DNA from: Streptosporangiaceae bacterium
GTDB taxonomy: Bacteria > Actinomycetota > Actinomycetes > Streptosporangiales > Streptosporangiaceae
Length of the DNA: 6,922 nucleotides
Assembly: GCA_030038715.1 (NCBI GenBank)
Contig: JASHSO010000553.1
Span: 1 to 6,922, forward strand
Direction: 5' to 3'
Below the pieces are notes generated by a model. The model had not been told where the DNA came from. It ran no database searches and saw nothing but the letters and a program-made list of their open reading frames with translations. Each line of letters starts with the position of its first letter. Position 1 is the stretch's first letter. The translations under genes were made by a program, and so were the position numbers. Positions 1 through 6,811 of the stretch are shown here, in pieces.

Positions 1-1
1 A

Positions 2-505
2 CGCGCGGCTCTGCGACCCTGGGTCAGCGTGGCCATCTTCAATGCCGTGATGGTCGGATGGCACGTGCCAGCGATGCTGGACCTAGCAGAGCGCAACCAG
101 TTCGCGCACGGCTTGATGTACTGCACATTCCTGGTCGCCGGAGTGCTGTTCTGGCTGCAGTTCATTGGCTCGCCCCCGTTCCCCATGAAAATGCCGCCTT
201 TCTCGCAGGCAGCGGCCCTTCTGGTGACTAACGTGATCATGTGGGTCCTGGCCATGGCCATGGGGATCCTCACCAGCAGTTCCTGGTACACCGCCTACGA
301 GCACGTTCCCGGCGTGACGCTGCCGGCGTTCGCTGACCAACAGATCGGCGCCGGAATTCTATGGATCTGCGGTGATTTCTGGGCTATTCCCGCCATGATC
401 TTGGTGGTTCGCCGGCTGATAGCCGAGGATGGCAGCGTTGCTTCGGCCATCGACCGGATACTGGGCCGCGGCTCGCAGCGCTACCAGTGGCTGGATCGCT
501 CCTGA
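2..505 (+). CDS. ctaG: Cytochrome c oxidase assembly protein, CtaG/Caa3_CtaG family (3' part, cut by the window edge)
   Basis: The frame is open from base 2 to the TGA at 503-505, giving 167 visible residues. The GTG at 29 is probably internal, because recognisable family sequence (RAALRPWVSV) precedes it. Four hydrophobic helices are visible: around WVSVAIFNAVMVGWHVP, HGLMYCTFLVAGVLFW, ALLVTNVIMWVLAMAMG and GAGILWICGDFWAIPAM. The spaced histidines (GWHVPAM, FAHGLMY), the FW ending the second helix, and the DQQIGAGILWICGD stretch before the last helix are the pattern I associate with the caa3-type CtaG family. These are integral membrane proteins needed to assemble active cytochrome c oxidase, probably through copper delivery. 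They are unrelated to the Cox11-type protein that shares the name. The last 30 residues form a basic, cytoplasmic-looking tail. Full-length members have more helices, so the N-terminal part lies outside the window. The family call is fairly sure; the exact biochemical role is taken from relatives. Confidence 0.88.
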   Translation, partial: RAALRPWVSVAIFNAVMVGWHVPAMLDLAERNQFAHGLMYCTFLVAGVLFWLQFIGSPPFPMKMPPFSQAAALLVTNVIMWVLAMAMGILTSSSWYTAYEHVPGVTLPAFADQQIGAGILWICGDFWAIPAMILVVRRLIAEDGSVASAIDRILGRGSQRYQWLDRS

Positions 506-663
506 GGGCCGACCGGCGGGCCGGCATGACCAAACCGTTCATCCCGTACAGCTGGCACTAGCGGCGCGCCCGACCGAACAGGCGGCATGAGTGGCCAGCC
601 TGAGCGTGCGTAGGGTTGGGCTTGTGAACGCCGAGCGCGCCGCGACGGTTACAAGCGCCAGCC

Positions 664-668
664 GAGGG
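664..668 (+). promoter_or_regulatory. Ribosome binding site for the 676 gene
   Basis: GAGGG lies 7 nt before the ATG at 676. This supports that start, which also places a hydrophobic signal segment directly at the N-terminus. Confidence 0.6.
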
Positions 669-675
669 CGTTGAG

Positions 676-1953
676 ATGCGACCTCGGCTAGCCGTGTCGG
701 CCGCGGTAGGCATTCTGACCTGCTTGCTGATTCTGACGCTCGCCGCGTTCAGCCAGACGGTCACGGTGGCCAAGGACGGGATAACGACGGCGCAGCCAGC
801 TTGCTCGACGCTGCCGAAGAACTCCGTACTCGACGTGGGAGTGAAGGGCGCAGCGAGGAACCGCGCCGAGGCTCCGAGGTCAGCCAGGCCGGGCACCGCA
901 GCCGGTCACCGACCCTCAACCAGCCCGCCGACGTCCACCGGCCTGCCGACGTCCACCAGTCCGCCGTTCTCGACCAGCCCGCCGACGTCCACCGGGCCGC
1001 CGTTCTCCACCAGCCCGCCCTCGTCCACCAGCCCGCCGTTCTCCACCAGCCCGCCGACGTCCACCAGCCCGCCGTTCTCCACCAGCCCGCCGACGTCCAC
1101 CGGGCCGCCGTTCTCCACCAGCCCGCCGACGTCCACCAGCCCCCCGTCCTCGACAACCCCGAGCCCCTCGCCGAGCTCGACTGCAACGGCCACGCCCAGC
1201 AAGTCACCCGCGCCGAAGGCGACGCCCCAACTCTGCGTGCGGGTGCAGTCGACATCCAGCTCGTCCCGAGTAGAGGCTGGGCATCGCGCGACATTCGCGG
1301 TGTGGGTCTGGAGTTCCAAGGCCGAAAGCTTCAACGTGCTCGTCGCGACGCACACCGGATCCGTTGGGCATGTCGGCGCTCCCAGCTTCACGGTCTGCCC
1401 CGTGCCCGACGGCAAGAACTGCCGTCTAGGTAACGTGCCAAGCGGTCAGGCTGACGAGCTTGAGGTGGCGGTGAGCGTGCAAGCCAAGGCCGCGCGCGGC
1501 CAGCACGTTCAGCTGTTCGCGAAGGCGACGGCGACGGGAGCCGACTCCTTCCAGGCGTCGGCAACCGACGTGGTCACGGTCAGGCCACAGACCAGTCCGA
1601 GCACTCCCGCGATCACCTTGCCGCCGCCGACGACCCTGCCGTCGATTCCAAGCACCGGGACGTCGTCGAGCAACCCCGCCGGTCTGTTCCCGACTGTCCC
1701 GATCAGCCCCACACCTAGTATCGGTGCTACGTCGAGTCCGCCCTCAGGTTCTCTCGGCCTGCCGCACCCCAGGTCGCACTCGCGACACGTCGCCGTGGCC
1801 TCGGCAACGGTCCCGGTCGATGCTCGGCTGATAGGAGGCCAGCTCATCGGGCTGGCTGTCCTGGTTGGGGCCATCGTGATCGCCATTGCCCGGCTGTCGC
1901 TCCGTAAGCCAAGCACCCGGCGGGGTGAGAACGCTCAAGGCCCGCAGGCCTAG
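676..1953 (+). CDS. Secreted, membrane-anchored surface protein with Pro/Ser/Thr hexapeptide-repeat stalk
   Basis: I do not recognise a named family for this 425-residue protein. Order of parts: a signal peptide or N-terminal anchor (about 1-26, hydrophobic core GILTCLLILTLAAF, plausible cleavage after AFS); a short spacer with C43; 13 tandem hexapeptides PP[T/F/S]ST[S/G] at 84-161; a Ser/Pro/Lys linker to about 185; a compact domain (about 186-304) with alternating beta-strand-like stretches and C188, C241 and C249, resembling Ig-like/DUF11-type surface modules; a second Pro/Ser/Thr linker (305-370); a C-terminal helix (about 384-407, GGQLIGLAVLVGAIVIAIARL); and a short basic tail, RKPSTRR. 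The topology implies an outward-facing protein held by the C-terminal helix. It resembles a sortase anchor in layout, but no LPXTG is present. The stalk is a likely O-mannosylation target (inference). The ATG has a good ribosome binding site and codons are GC3-rich. It converges with the 2034-3773 gene. The 170 bp before it show no clear promoter. Overlapping frames through the repeat are open only because the repeat period is a multiple of three. Confidence 0.85.
   Translation: MRPRLAVSAAVGILTCLLILTLAAFSQTVTVAKDGITTAQPACSTLPKNSVLDVGVKGAARNRAEAPRSARPGTAAGHRPSTSPPTSTGLPTSTSPPFSTSPPTSTGPPFSTSPPSSTSPPFSTSPPTSTSPPFSTSPPTSTGPPFSTSPPTSTSPPSSTTPSPSPSSTATATPSKSPAPKATPQLCVRVQSTSSSSRVEAGHRATFAVWVWSSKAESFNVLVATHTGSVGHVGAPSFTVCPVPDGKNCRLGNVPSGQADELEVAVSVQAKAARGQHVQLFAKATATGADSFQASATDVVTVRPQTSPSTPAITLPPPTTLPSIPSTGTSSSNPAGLFPTVPISPTPSIGATSSPPSGSLGLPHPRSHSRHVAVASATVPVDARLIGGQLIGLAVLVGAIVIAIARLSLRKPSTRRGENAQGPQA
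925..1158 (+). repeat. 13 x 18-bp in-frame tandem repeat (36-bp super-period)
   Basis: Thirteen contiguous 18-bp units encode PP-x-ST-[S/G]. The typical unit is CCGCCG, then ACG or TTC, then TCCACCAGC. From unit 2 onward the third codon alternates: TTC (Phe) in units 3, 5, 7, 9 and 11, with ACG (Thr) or TCG/TCC (Ser) between them. The true unit is therefore about 36 bp/12 residues. Bases 973-1019 recur exactly at 1081-1127 (47 nt, offset 108), a sign of recent segmental duplication or slippage. First and last units (LP, STT variants) are the most diverged, as expected at array edges. Confidence 0.93.
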
Positions 1954-2033
1954 GGTCTGCGCCGTCCGGACTTGACTTGGCGCCTGGAGCCCACCCGGCA
2001 CCCCTGGCACGCAAGCTGCGCCGCGCGGCGAGG

Positions 2034-3773
2034 TTACTTGACCTTGTGCTCGACCAGTGGCCTGATCTCTCTCAACTGCTTGGCCAGCGATGATGCGTTC
2101 AGGTTGGGTGAGGCAATCAGCCCGAAAGTATCGTTGTCCGCCCACGCGCACTCGGCCGGATGGCCGGAAAAGCTCGGCACGCACGCGGCTTGGCCACCCA
2201 TCGCGCCAGCGCTCGTAACGAACGCACCGGGAAGCGAGCCTGTGAAGCTCGCGATGAACGAACTCGCAGAGTCCGCGAGATTGCCGCCTATGAACAGGAT
2301 GATCAGCGGACCGGCCTTCGAGTTCGCATCGTCGTAGACTGCGTCAACGACGTGACTTGCCTCGCCCTCGCCCTTAGCGAGGATTTCACTGCGCAGCGCA
2401 GCCGCCCCCATGCCCTTGGCCAGCGTCGGCGCTTGTACGTAGCCCAGCAGCCGCTGTGGCGTAGCGACGACATGCGCCGACCCGTCACGAGCAAAGAACA
2501 CGTGCAGGGCGAACGCCCCGCCTGCTGCCAGGACGGCAACGGCGGCGAGCACTCCGACAGTTCGCCGCGTTAGGCCGCGGCGCAACGTCTTCTTACGAGC
2601 CGAGGGTACCGGCCGTGGCTGGCTGACCGCCGGGCCACGATCCCGGGCTGGGGCTAGCGCCACTGACGCTCCGCTCGGCGGGGCTAGCGCCACTGACGCT
2701 CCGCTCGCCTGGACCTGCCGGTCGGCCGACACGGGCACCGCGGGCTTGGTGCGCCTGAAACGGCTAGGCCGCCGCTTGCCCGCGTGCCGCACCCGCCGCC
2801 CGGGTGCCTGCTCTACCGCCGTCCCCCGCGGCGCCGGGCTCGCGGTTGCACGCTGCTCCAGCCCAGCTGGGACGGGAGCCGCCTCCAGGCGAGCGCCAGC
2901 GGCTGGGGCGCCGGGCCCGCGCCGACGCTGAAGTGGCTGCCCGGCAGGGTCGGGGCCAGCCTGGCGGCCAGTCTGCAGCGCGCCGCTGCCTGAGGGCAGT
3001 CGAGCCGCCCGGTCGTAGGCGCTGCCGACGGAGGCAGCAGGGTTTCGCGCTGGAAGCCGCTCAGCCCGTGGGGAAGGCTGCGACTGAGGCTGGTCGGCTA
3101 GGTCGCGACGTTGCAGATGTCCCGGGTGGTGGGGGCGAGGACCAGTTCGCGGCGGAGCACCCGGTGCCGGGGCGGTCTTCCACGCGTCAGTTAGGCCGGG
3201 AGCAGTTCTCCAGGCCTCGGCCTGCTGCGGTTCGGGCTGCGGTTCCGCTGGCCGCACCGTCGCCCGGCGCTGAGGCCCCGCAGTGTCGGCTCGCCGGGCT
3301 TCGGCCCCCCGCAGATCAGGCTGACGAGGATCGTGCAGCAGTGACTCGGCCGGCCGTCGCGGCAGGGCATCACGCCGGGCGAAGTCCCGGATCTGCTGCC
3401 GTGCAGTCGCAGGATCCGCGGGCCCAGGGCTCGCGATTGGCTGTCGACCCGGGAGTACGTCGCTGCGGCCGGAAGCAAGCTGCGACCGCGTGGGCTCGCT
3501 CGCCGGGCCGGCCTCGCCGAGGTAGCGGATCCAGTCGTAGTCTTCGTCCCCGAATCCGAGTTCGTCGTCGCCCGCCTTGCTTTCCCGGCGCCGGCCGAAC
3601 CGGCCGCGCTGCCCCGGACCGGCTACCGGGAGGGGAGCGCTGGGATGCTCCGTGCCAAACGTCGCATCGCCGAGTCTCCGGTTGCGGGCGGACTGGCCAC
3701 GGTCGGAGGAGTCCTCATCCCTGGCTTGGGGCCACCGCAGGTCCTGCTGGTTCTGCGGCCATCCCGTACTCAT
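2034..3773 (-). CDS. Single-pass membrane protein of unknown function: long disordered cytoplasmic N-terminus, external C-terminal domain
   Basis: The 579 residues run from the ATG at 3773 to the TAA at 2034. No named family is recognised. Residues 1-400 are low-complexity, rich in Pro, Arg, Ala and Gln, with no evident folded domain. An exception is a compact acidic/aromatic segment at 69-91 (DDELGFGDEDYDWIRYLGEAG), which looks like a short interaction motif. Two 10-residue duplications sit in this region: AWRTAPGLTD/AWKTAPAPGA (187-206) and SGASVALAPP/A (357-376). A basic stop (RKKTLRRGLTRR, 393-404) precedes one helix (405-428, TVGVLAAVAVLAAGGAFALHVFF), so the N-terminus should be cytoplasmic. 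Residues 429-579 form a folded external domain with C531 and C542 (probable disulfide), CAWAD shortly after, and a REIRPLVEHK ending. This pattern recalls hypothetical membrane proteins of actinomycetes (from memory, unchecked). It lies 152 bp downstream of pepN on the same strand and has its own ribosome binding site. Coding status is well supported; function is unknown. Confidence 0.85.
   Translation of the reverse strand: MSTGWPQNQQDLRWPQARDEDSSDRGQSARNRRLGDATFGTEHPSAPLPVAGPGQRGRFGRRRESKAGDDELGFGDEDYDWIRYLGEAGPASEPTRSQLASGRSDVLPGRQPIASPGPADPATARQQIRDFARRDALPRRPAESLLHDPRQPDLRGAEARRADTAGPQRRATVRPAEPQPEPQQAEAWRTAPGLTDAWKTAPAPGAPPRTGPRPHHPGHLQRRDLADQPQSQPSPRAERLPARNPAASVGSAYDRAARLPSGSGALQTGRQAGPDPAGQPLQRRRGPGAPAAGARLEAAPVPAGLEQRATASPAPRGTAVEQAPGRRVRHAGKRRPSRFRRTKPAVPVSADRQVQASGASVALAPPSGASVALAPARDRGPAVSQPRPVPSARKKTLRRGLTRRTVGVLAAVAVLAAGGAFALHVFFARDGSAHVVATPQRLLGYVQAPTLAKGMGAAALRSEILAKGEGEASHVVDAVYDDANSKAGPLIILFIGGNLADSASSFIASFTGSLPGAFVTSAGAMGGQAACVPSFSGHPAECAWADNDTFGLIASPNLNASSLAKQLREIRPLVEHKVK
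2651..2707 (-). repeat. 30-bp in-frame tandem duplication in the 2034-3773 gene
   Basis: A perfect 27-bp sequence beginning GGGCTAGCGCCACTGACGCT (+ strand) occurs at 2651-2677 and again at 2681-2707, period 30 bp. It encodes SGASVALAPP followed by SGASVALAPA (residues 357-376) just before the basic, membrane-proximal region. The lack of silent differences suggests a recent slippage event. Confidence 0.92.
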
Positions 3774-3784
3774 GAAATTTGTTA

Positions 3785-3789
3785 CTCCT
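3785..3789 (-). promoter_or_regulatory. Ribosome binding site for the 2034-3773 gene
   Basis: Read on the - strand this is AGGAG, 11 nt before the ATG at 3773. The spacing is slightly long, but it is the best match near the start and supports MSTGWPQ as the N-terminus. Confidence 0.5.
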
Positions 3790-3925
3790 GAGACTGGTGC
3801 GGCGTCTCTTCCCGATCTGGGGTCACTACATCATGCTGCAAAGCTGACCGTGGCCGCTGCGATATCGGGGTTTCCAGCCGGCGTGGCGCCTGCGGCGAAC
3901 CGCCTGCCGGACCGTCGCAGAAAAT

Positions 3926-6469
3926 TCAGGCGGGCAGCGCACGCGAGCGCAGCGCGCGATCGACGATGTCGCGGCATTCGACGAGCAGGCGGGTCAGTGA
4001 GGAGTCACGCTCCGGCTCGGCCAAGAACTCGTCGACGCGATGGAGCAACTCCGGCGAGGCCGCCGTGAAGGGGAAGAGTCCCTCCCCGAGCACCCGCTTG
4101 ATGTGATCGCCACGTCTCGCCCAGATGTCGGGCAACACGTCGAAGTACCTGTCGGCGTACGGGGCCAGCAAGTTCGCGTGCTCGGGCTGGCCGAAGCTGC
4201 CCGCGACCGATGCCACGGTCTCGTGACCGAGCTCGGTCGACTCGGTCAGCAGACGCCACGCCTCGGCCTTGTGCTCGGCGTCCGGAATCGCGGCGCGGCA
4301 GGCGGCCGCGTGTCGCCTGCCCGCATCGGTGGAGTCCCGGTCCAGCTCGGCGTCGATCTGTGCGTCGCCGGCCCGCCCCACGACGGCCAGCCGACGCAAC
4401 AGGGCCCAGCGCAGCTCCGTATCGACCGCCAGACCAGGAACTTCCACGCTCCCGTCCAGCAAGCCCTGGAGGAAGTCGAGTTGCTCGGCGCTCACGGCAG
4501 TCCAGCCGAGCAGCTGCATCCAGGCGAGCTGGTGGTCGCTGCCGGGCTCGGCAGCCTGGAGCAGGTTCATCGCGGCCGTGCCGAGCTGCCGCTTCCCGAC
4601 GGGCAGCCAGCGCGGATCGGCCGCCACCGCCATCAACCGGGACGCCGTCATGTGCAGGATCTGCAGCACCGAGACGGAGGGCTCCTTGCCCATGCCGCGG
4701 ACTAGCATCTCGATGAAGGCTGGCAGGGAGAGCTCGGCTCGCTGCGCCATGTCCAGTACCGCGCTCCAGCACACCGTGCGTGCCAGGGAGTCGGCGAAGT
4801 CCCCCATGGCCGATACCAGCGTTGCGAGCGACCGGTCATCGAACCTGACGATCGCGTAGCCAAGGTCATCGTCATTCAGCAGGATCAGATCGGGCCGGGC
4901 CTGGCCGACCAACTCGGGCACCCGTGTGCGTGGCCCGGTCACGTCGACCTCCACCCGGTGCGTTCGCACCAGCTGGCTGCCGATGCGGTTGTACAGGCCT
5001 ATCGCGACGTGATGCGGTCGCAGCGTGGGGTGCTCGGCGGATGCCTCCTGGAGCACGGCGAAGCTGGCGAACGTCCCGTCCGGGGCGGTCTCGAACTCGC
5101 TGCGCAGCGTGTTCGGGCCGGCAGTCTGCAGCCAGGCCTTGGCCCACTCGCCGAGGTCGTGGCCCGAGCTTGCCTCGAGGGCACGCAGGAGGTCGGCCAG
5201 CGTGGCGTTGGCCCAGCCGTGCTGGGCGAAGTAGGCCCGGATGCCACCGAAGAAGCCGTCCCTGCCGACGTGGGCAACGAGTTGCTTGAGCACGGAAGCG
5301 CCCTTGGCGTAGCTGATGCCGTCAAAGTTGGCGATCGCCTCGCTCAGCGTTGCCACGTCGGCCGCGATCGGGTGGGTGGAGGGCAGCTGGTCTTGCATGT
5401 AGCCCCACGTCTTGCGGGAGCCGGAGAACGTGGTCCATGCGCCGGTGAACCGGGTACCCTCCGCGCTGGCCAGCGCGGCGCTGTAGTCGGCGAAGGACTC
5501 GTTCAGCCACAGGTCATCCCACCACTTCATGGTGACCAGGTCGCCGAACCACATGTGGGCCATCTCGTGCAGGATCACCGATGCGCGCAGCTCGCGCATC
5601 AGGTCGGTGACCTTCGAGCGGAACAGCAGCCGCTCGGAAATCGTCACGCAGCCGACGTTCTCCATCGCGCCCACACTGAACTCGGGCACGAAGACCTGAT
5701 CGTACTTGTCAAAGGGATAGCGGGTCTGGAACAGCGCGGTGAAGTAGTCGAACCCTTGCTTTGTGATGGTAAAGAGGTCGTCCTCCTCGAGGTAGGACGC
5801 CAGCGACTGCCGGCAGGCCAGGCCGAGCGGGATTTCCTGCCCGGATGGGGTCGTGTACCTGCACCTGGCAACGTGGTAGTCACCAGCCACGACAGCAGTC
5901 AGGTAGGTCGACAATCGCGGTGTGGCCGGGAAGTGCCAAACCGAGTTGCCGTCTCCACGATCTTCGGGCTCGGGCGCGCGCTGGTTGGACAGCACGGTCC
6001 AGTGGGCGGGCGCTGTGACATGGAACGTGAAGGTGGCCTTCAGATCGGGCTGCTCGAAGTTCGCGTAAAGCTGGCGTGCGTCCGCGGGCTCGAAGTTGGA
6101 GTAGCAGTAGACCTTCCCGTCGGCTGAGTCAACGGCTCTGTGCATGCCCTTGGAATCGCTGGTGTAGCAGCAGTCGGCCACCACTCGCAGCTCGTTACGG
6201 CTGGCCAGACCCGCCAGCGCGATCCGTCCGTCCGTCCAGGCGACCAGCGGGTCGATCGGCGCGTCGTTGAGCACAATCTCGTGCACGGCCTCGGCAACAA
6301 GGTCGACGTAGCTCGCGGCGCCAGGCTCCGCGCAGTCGAAGCAGATCACCGAGGTCGATCGAAAGACCTTGTCTCCCCTTGTGAGGTCCAGTTGGACGTC
6401 GTAGGACTCTACGTGCAGCAACTCGGCTCGGTCTGCGGTCTCGTGGCGAGTGATCTCGGCAATCGGCAT
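3926..6469 (-). CDS. pepN: Aminopeptidase N, M1 family zinc metallopeptidase
   Basis: Complete 847-residue protein that removes N-terminal amino acids from peptides, normally in the cytoplasm during peptide turnover. The N-terminal beta domain (about 1-215) includes the substrate-anchoring stretch SNFEPADARQLYANFEQPDL. The catalytic domain (about 220-450) has GAMEN at 267-271, the zinc motif HEMAH at 301-305 (ligands H301, H305; catalytic E302), third ligand E324 in WLNESFADY, and a likely transition-state Tyr, Y387, in SYAKG. Residues from about 525 to 840 form the helical ERAP1_C-like domain. All key residues are present and the length fits actinobacterial PepN. The start chosen is the ATG at 6469 (MPIAEITRHETADRAELL), because it matches the usual N-terminus of these enzymes and has a ribosome binding site 8 nt upstream. 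The frame stays open up to 6820, but that extra sequence is repeat-rich and has no family similarity. The gene is followed on the same strand, after 152 bp, by the 579-residue membrane protein gene. Confidence 0.97.
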   Translation of the reverse strand: MPIAEITRHETADRAELLHVESYDVQLDLTRGDKVFRSTSVICFDCAEPGAASYVDLVAEAVHEIVLNDAPIDPLVAWTDGRIALAGLASRNELRVVADCCYTSDSKGMHRAVDSADGKVYCYSNFEPADARQLYANFEQPDLKATFTFHVTAPAHWTVLSNQRAPEPEDRGDGNSVWHFPATPRLSTYLTAVVAGDYHVARCRYTTPSGQEIPLGLACRQSLASYLEEDDLFTITKQGFDYFTALFQTRYPFDKYDQVFVPEFSVGAMENVGCVTISERLLFRSKVTDLMRELRASVILHEMAHMWFGDLVTMKWWDDLWLNESFADYSAALASAEGTRFTGAWTTFSGSRKTWGYMQDQLPSTHPIAADVATLSEAIANFDGISYAKGASVLKQLVAHVGRDGFFGGIRAYFAQHGWANATLADLLRALEASSGHDLGEWAKAWLQTAGPNTLRSEFETAPDGTFASFAVLQEASAEHPTLRPHHVAIGLYNRIGSQLVRTHRVEVDVTGPRTRVPELVGQARPDLILLNDDDLGYAIVRFDDRSLATLVSAMGDFADSLARTVCWSAVLDMAQRAELSLPAFIEMLVRGMGKEPSVSVLQILHMTASRLMAVAADPRWLPVGKRQLGTAAMNLLQAAEPGSDHQLAWMQLLGWTAVSAEQLDFLQGLLDGSVEVPGLAVDTELRWALLRRLAVVGRAGDAQIDAELDRDSTDAGRRHAAACRAAIPDAEHKAEAWRLLTESTELGHETVASVAGSFGQPEHANLLAPYADRYFDVLPDIWARRGDHIKRVLGEGLFPFTAASPELLHRVDEFLAEPERDSSLTRLLVECRDIVDRALRSRALPA

Positions 6470-6477
6470 GAGCTGTG

Positions 6478-6483
6478 TCCCTT
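6478..6483 (-). promoter_or_regulatory. Ribosome binding site deciding the pepN start
   Basis: Read on the - strand this is AAGGGA, 8 nt before the ATG at 6469. It selects this ATG over the in-frame upstream extension to 6820. Confidence 0.65.
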
Positions 6484-6503
6484 GGCGTCGTACGGCTGCC
6501 CCC

Positions 6504-6530
6504 AGGTTAGGGCACCAGCGCACCCGGCAA
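6504..6530 (-). promoter_or_regulatory. Possible pepN promoter
   Basis: On the - strand, TTGCCG (6525-6530) and TAACCT (6504-6509, fitting the actinobacterial TAnnnT -10 form) are separated by 15 bp. Transcription would start near 6497, giving a 5' leader of about 28 nt that just includes the ribosome binding site. The -10 position is convincing; the -35 and its short spacer are weak. Confidence 0.28.
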
Positions 6531-6616
6531 GCGCCGCGCGCGCAGCCTCGGCGCCGCCGTACAGATCGGGGTGAGTTGACCGACCTGTCACCGCCGCCTT
6601 GCCCTCGGCCCACCTC

Positions 6617-6700
6617 TCGTTCCCGCCAGCCCGGCTCTCTCGCCCGACCGGTCGTTCCCGCCAGCCCGGCGCCCTCGCACACCCATCGTTCCCACCATTC
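6617..6700. repeat. Decayed direct repeat, three copies at 34-35 bp spacing
   Basis: TCGTTCCCGCCAGCCCGGC is exact at 6617-6635 and 6652-6670, and a partial third copy, TCGTTCCCACCATTC, is at 6686-6700. Start-to-start distances are 35 and 34 bp. Sequence between copies is only loosely similar (CTC-rich, then a C/A-rich end). The region looks non-coding. Confidence 0.8.
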
Positions 6701-6766
6701 ACTGCTACACCTTGCGCTCCTGCAACCCAGCATGCATCCCGTTCCAACCCCAAGGCTAGCCGTGCT

Positions 6767-6811
6767 ACCTGACAGGTCTAACGGCCGTGACACGTGATAA
6801 TTGACGATCGT
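6767..6811. promoter_or_regulatory. Cluster of short palindromes and a -10-like box, candidate regulatory region
   Basis: Within 45 bp there are ACCTGACAGGT (6767-6777), CGTGACACG (6786-6794), CACGTG (6791-6796) and ACGATCGT (6804-6811). GATAAT (6796-6801), a near match to a -10 box, is on the + strand. The best upstream -35-like hexamer, CTGACA (6769-6774), is 21 bp away, too far for a standard promoter. This could be an operator/promoter for a + strand gene starting near 6824 or for pepN. No specific regulator family is assigned. Confidence 0.3.

Noticed and set aside
506..525. GC-rich inverted sequence (CCGGC/GCCGG) after ctaG as a terminator
   Set aside because: The arms are separated by only 2 nt and no T-run follows.
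526..561. 11-codon ORF (MTKPFIPYSWH) just after ctaG
   Set aside because: Too short, with no clear ribosome binding site; a chance reading is the simplest explanation.
801..1433. 210-codon + strand open frame with VHQPADV repeats
   Set aside because: Frame-shifted reading of the stalk repeat; lacks a signal peptide or anchor and ends inside the real gene.
2019..2030. Perfect palindrome CGCCGCGCGGCG beside the stop of the 2034-3773 gene, as a bidirectional terminator
   Set aside because: Allowing a loop leaves only a 4-bp stem, and no T-run follows on either strand.
2804..3775. 323-codon + strand open frame
   Set aside because: Opposite-strand shadow of the 579-residue protein gene; Arg/Ala/Gly-rich with no domain, signal or start signal.
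3892..3903. GCGG-CGAA-CCGC hairpin downstream of pepN as a terminator
   Set aside because: The stem is only 4 bp and no T-tract follows; a tetraloop hairpin is possible, but termination is not supported.
4958..6127. 389-codon + strand open frame opposite pepN
   Set aside because: The pepN strand carries full catalytic motifs; this frame is an antisense shadow with no recognisable domain.
6617..6700. CRISPR-like array
   Set aside because: Only two exact copies of 19 nt with about 16-nt gaps, a degraded third, and no cas genes.
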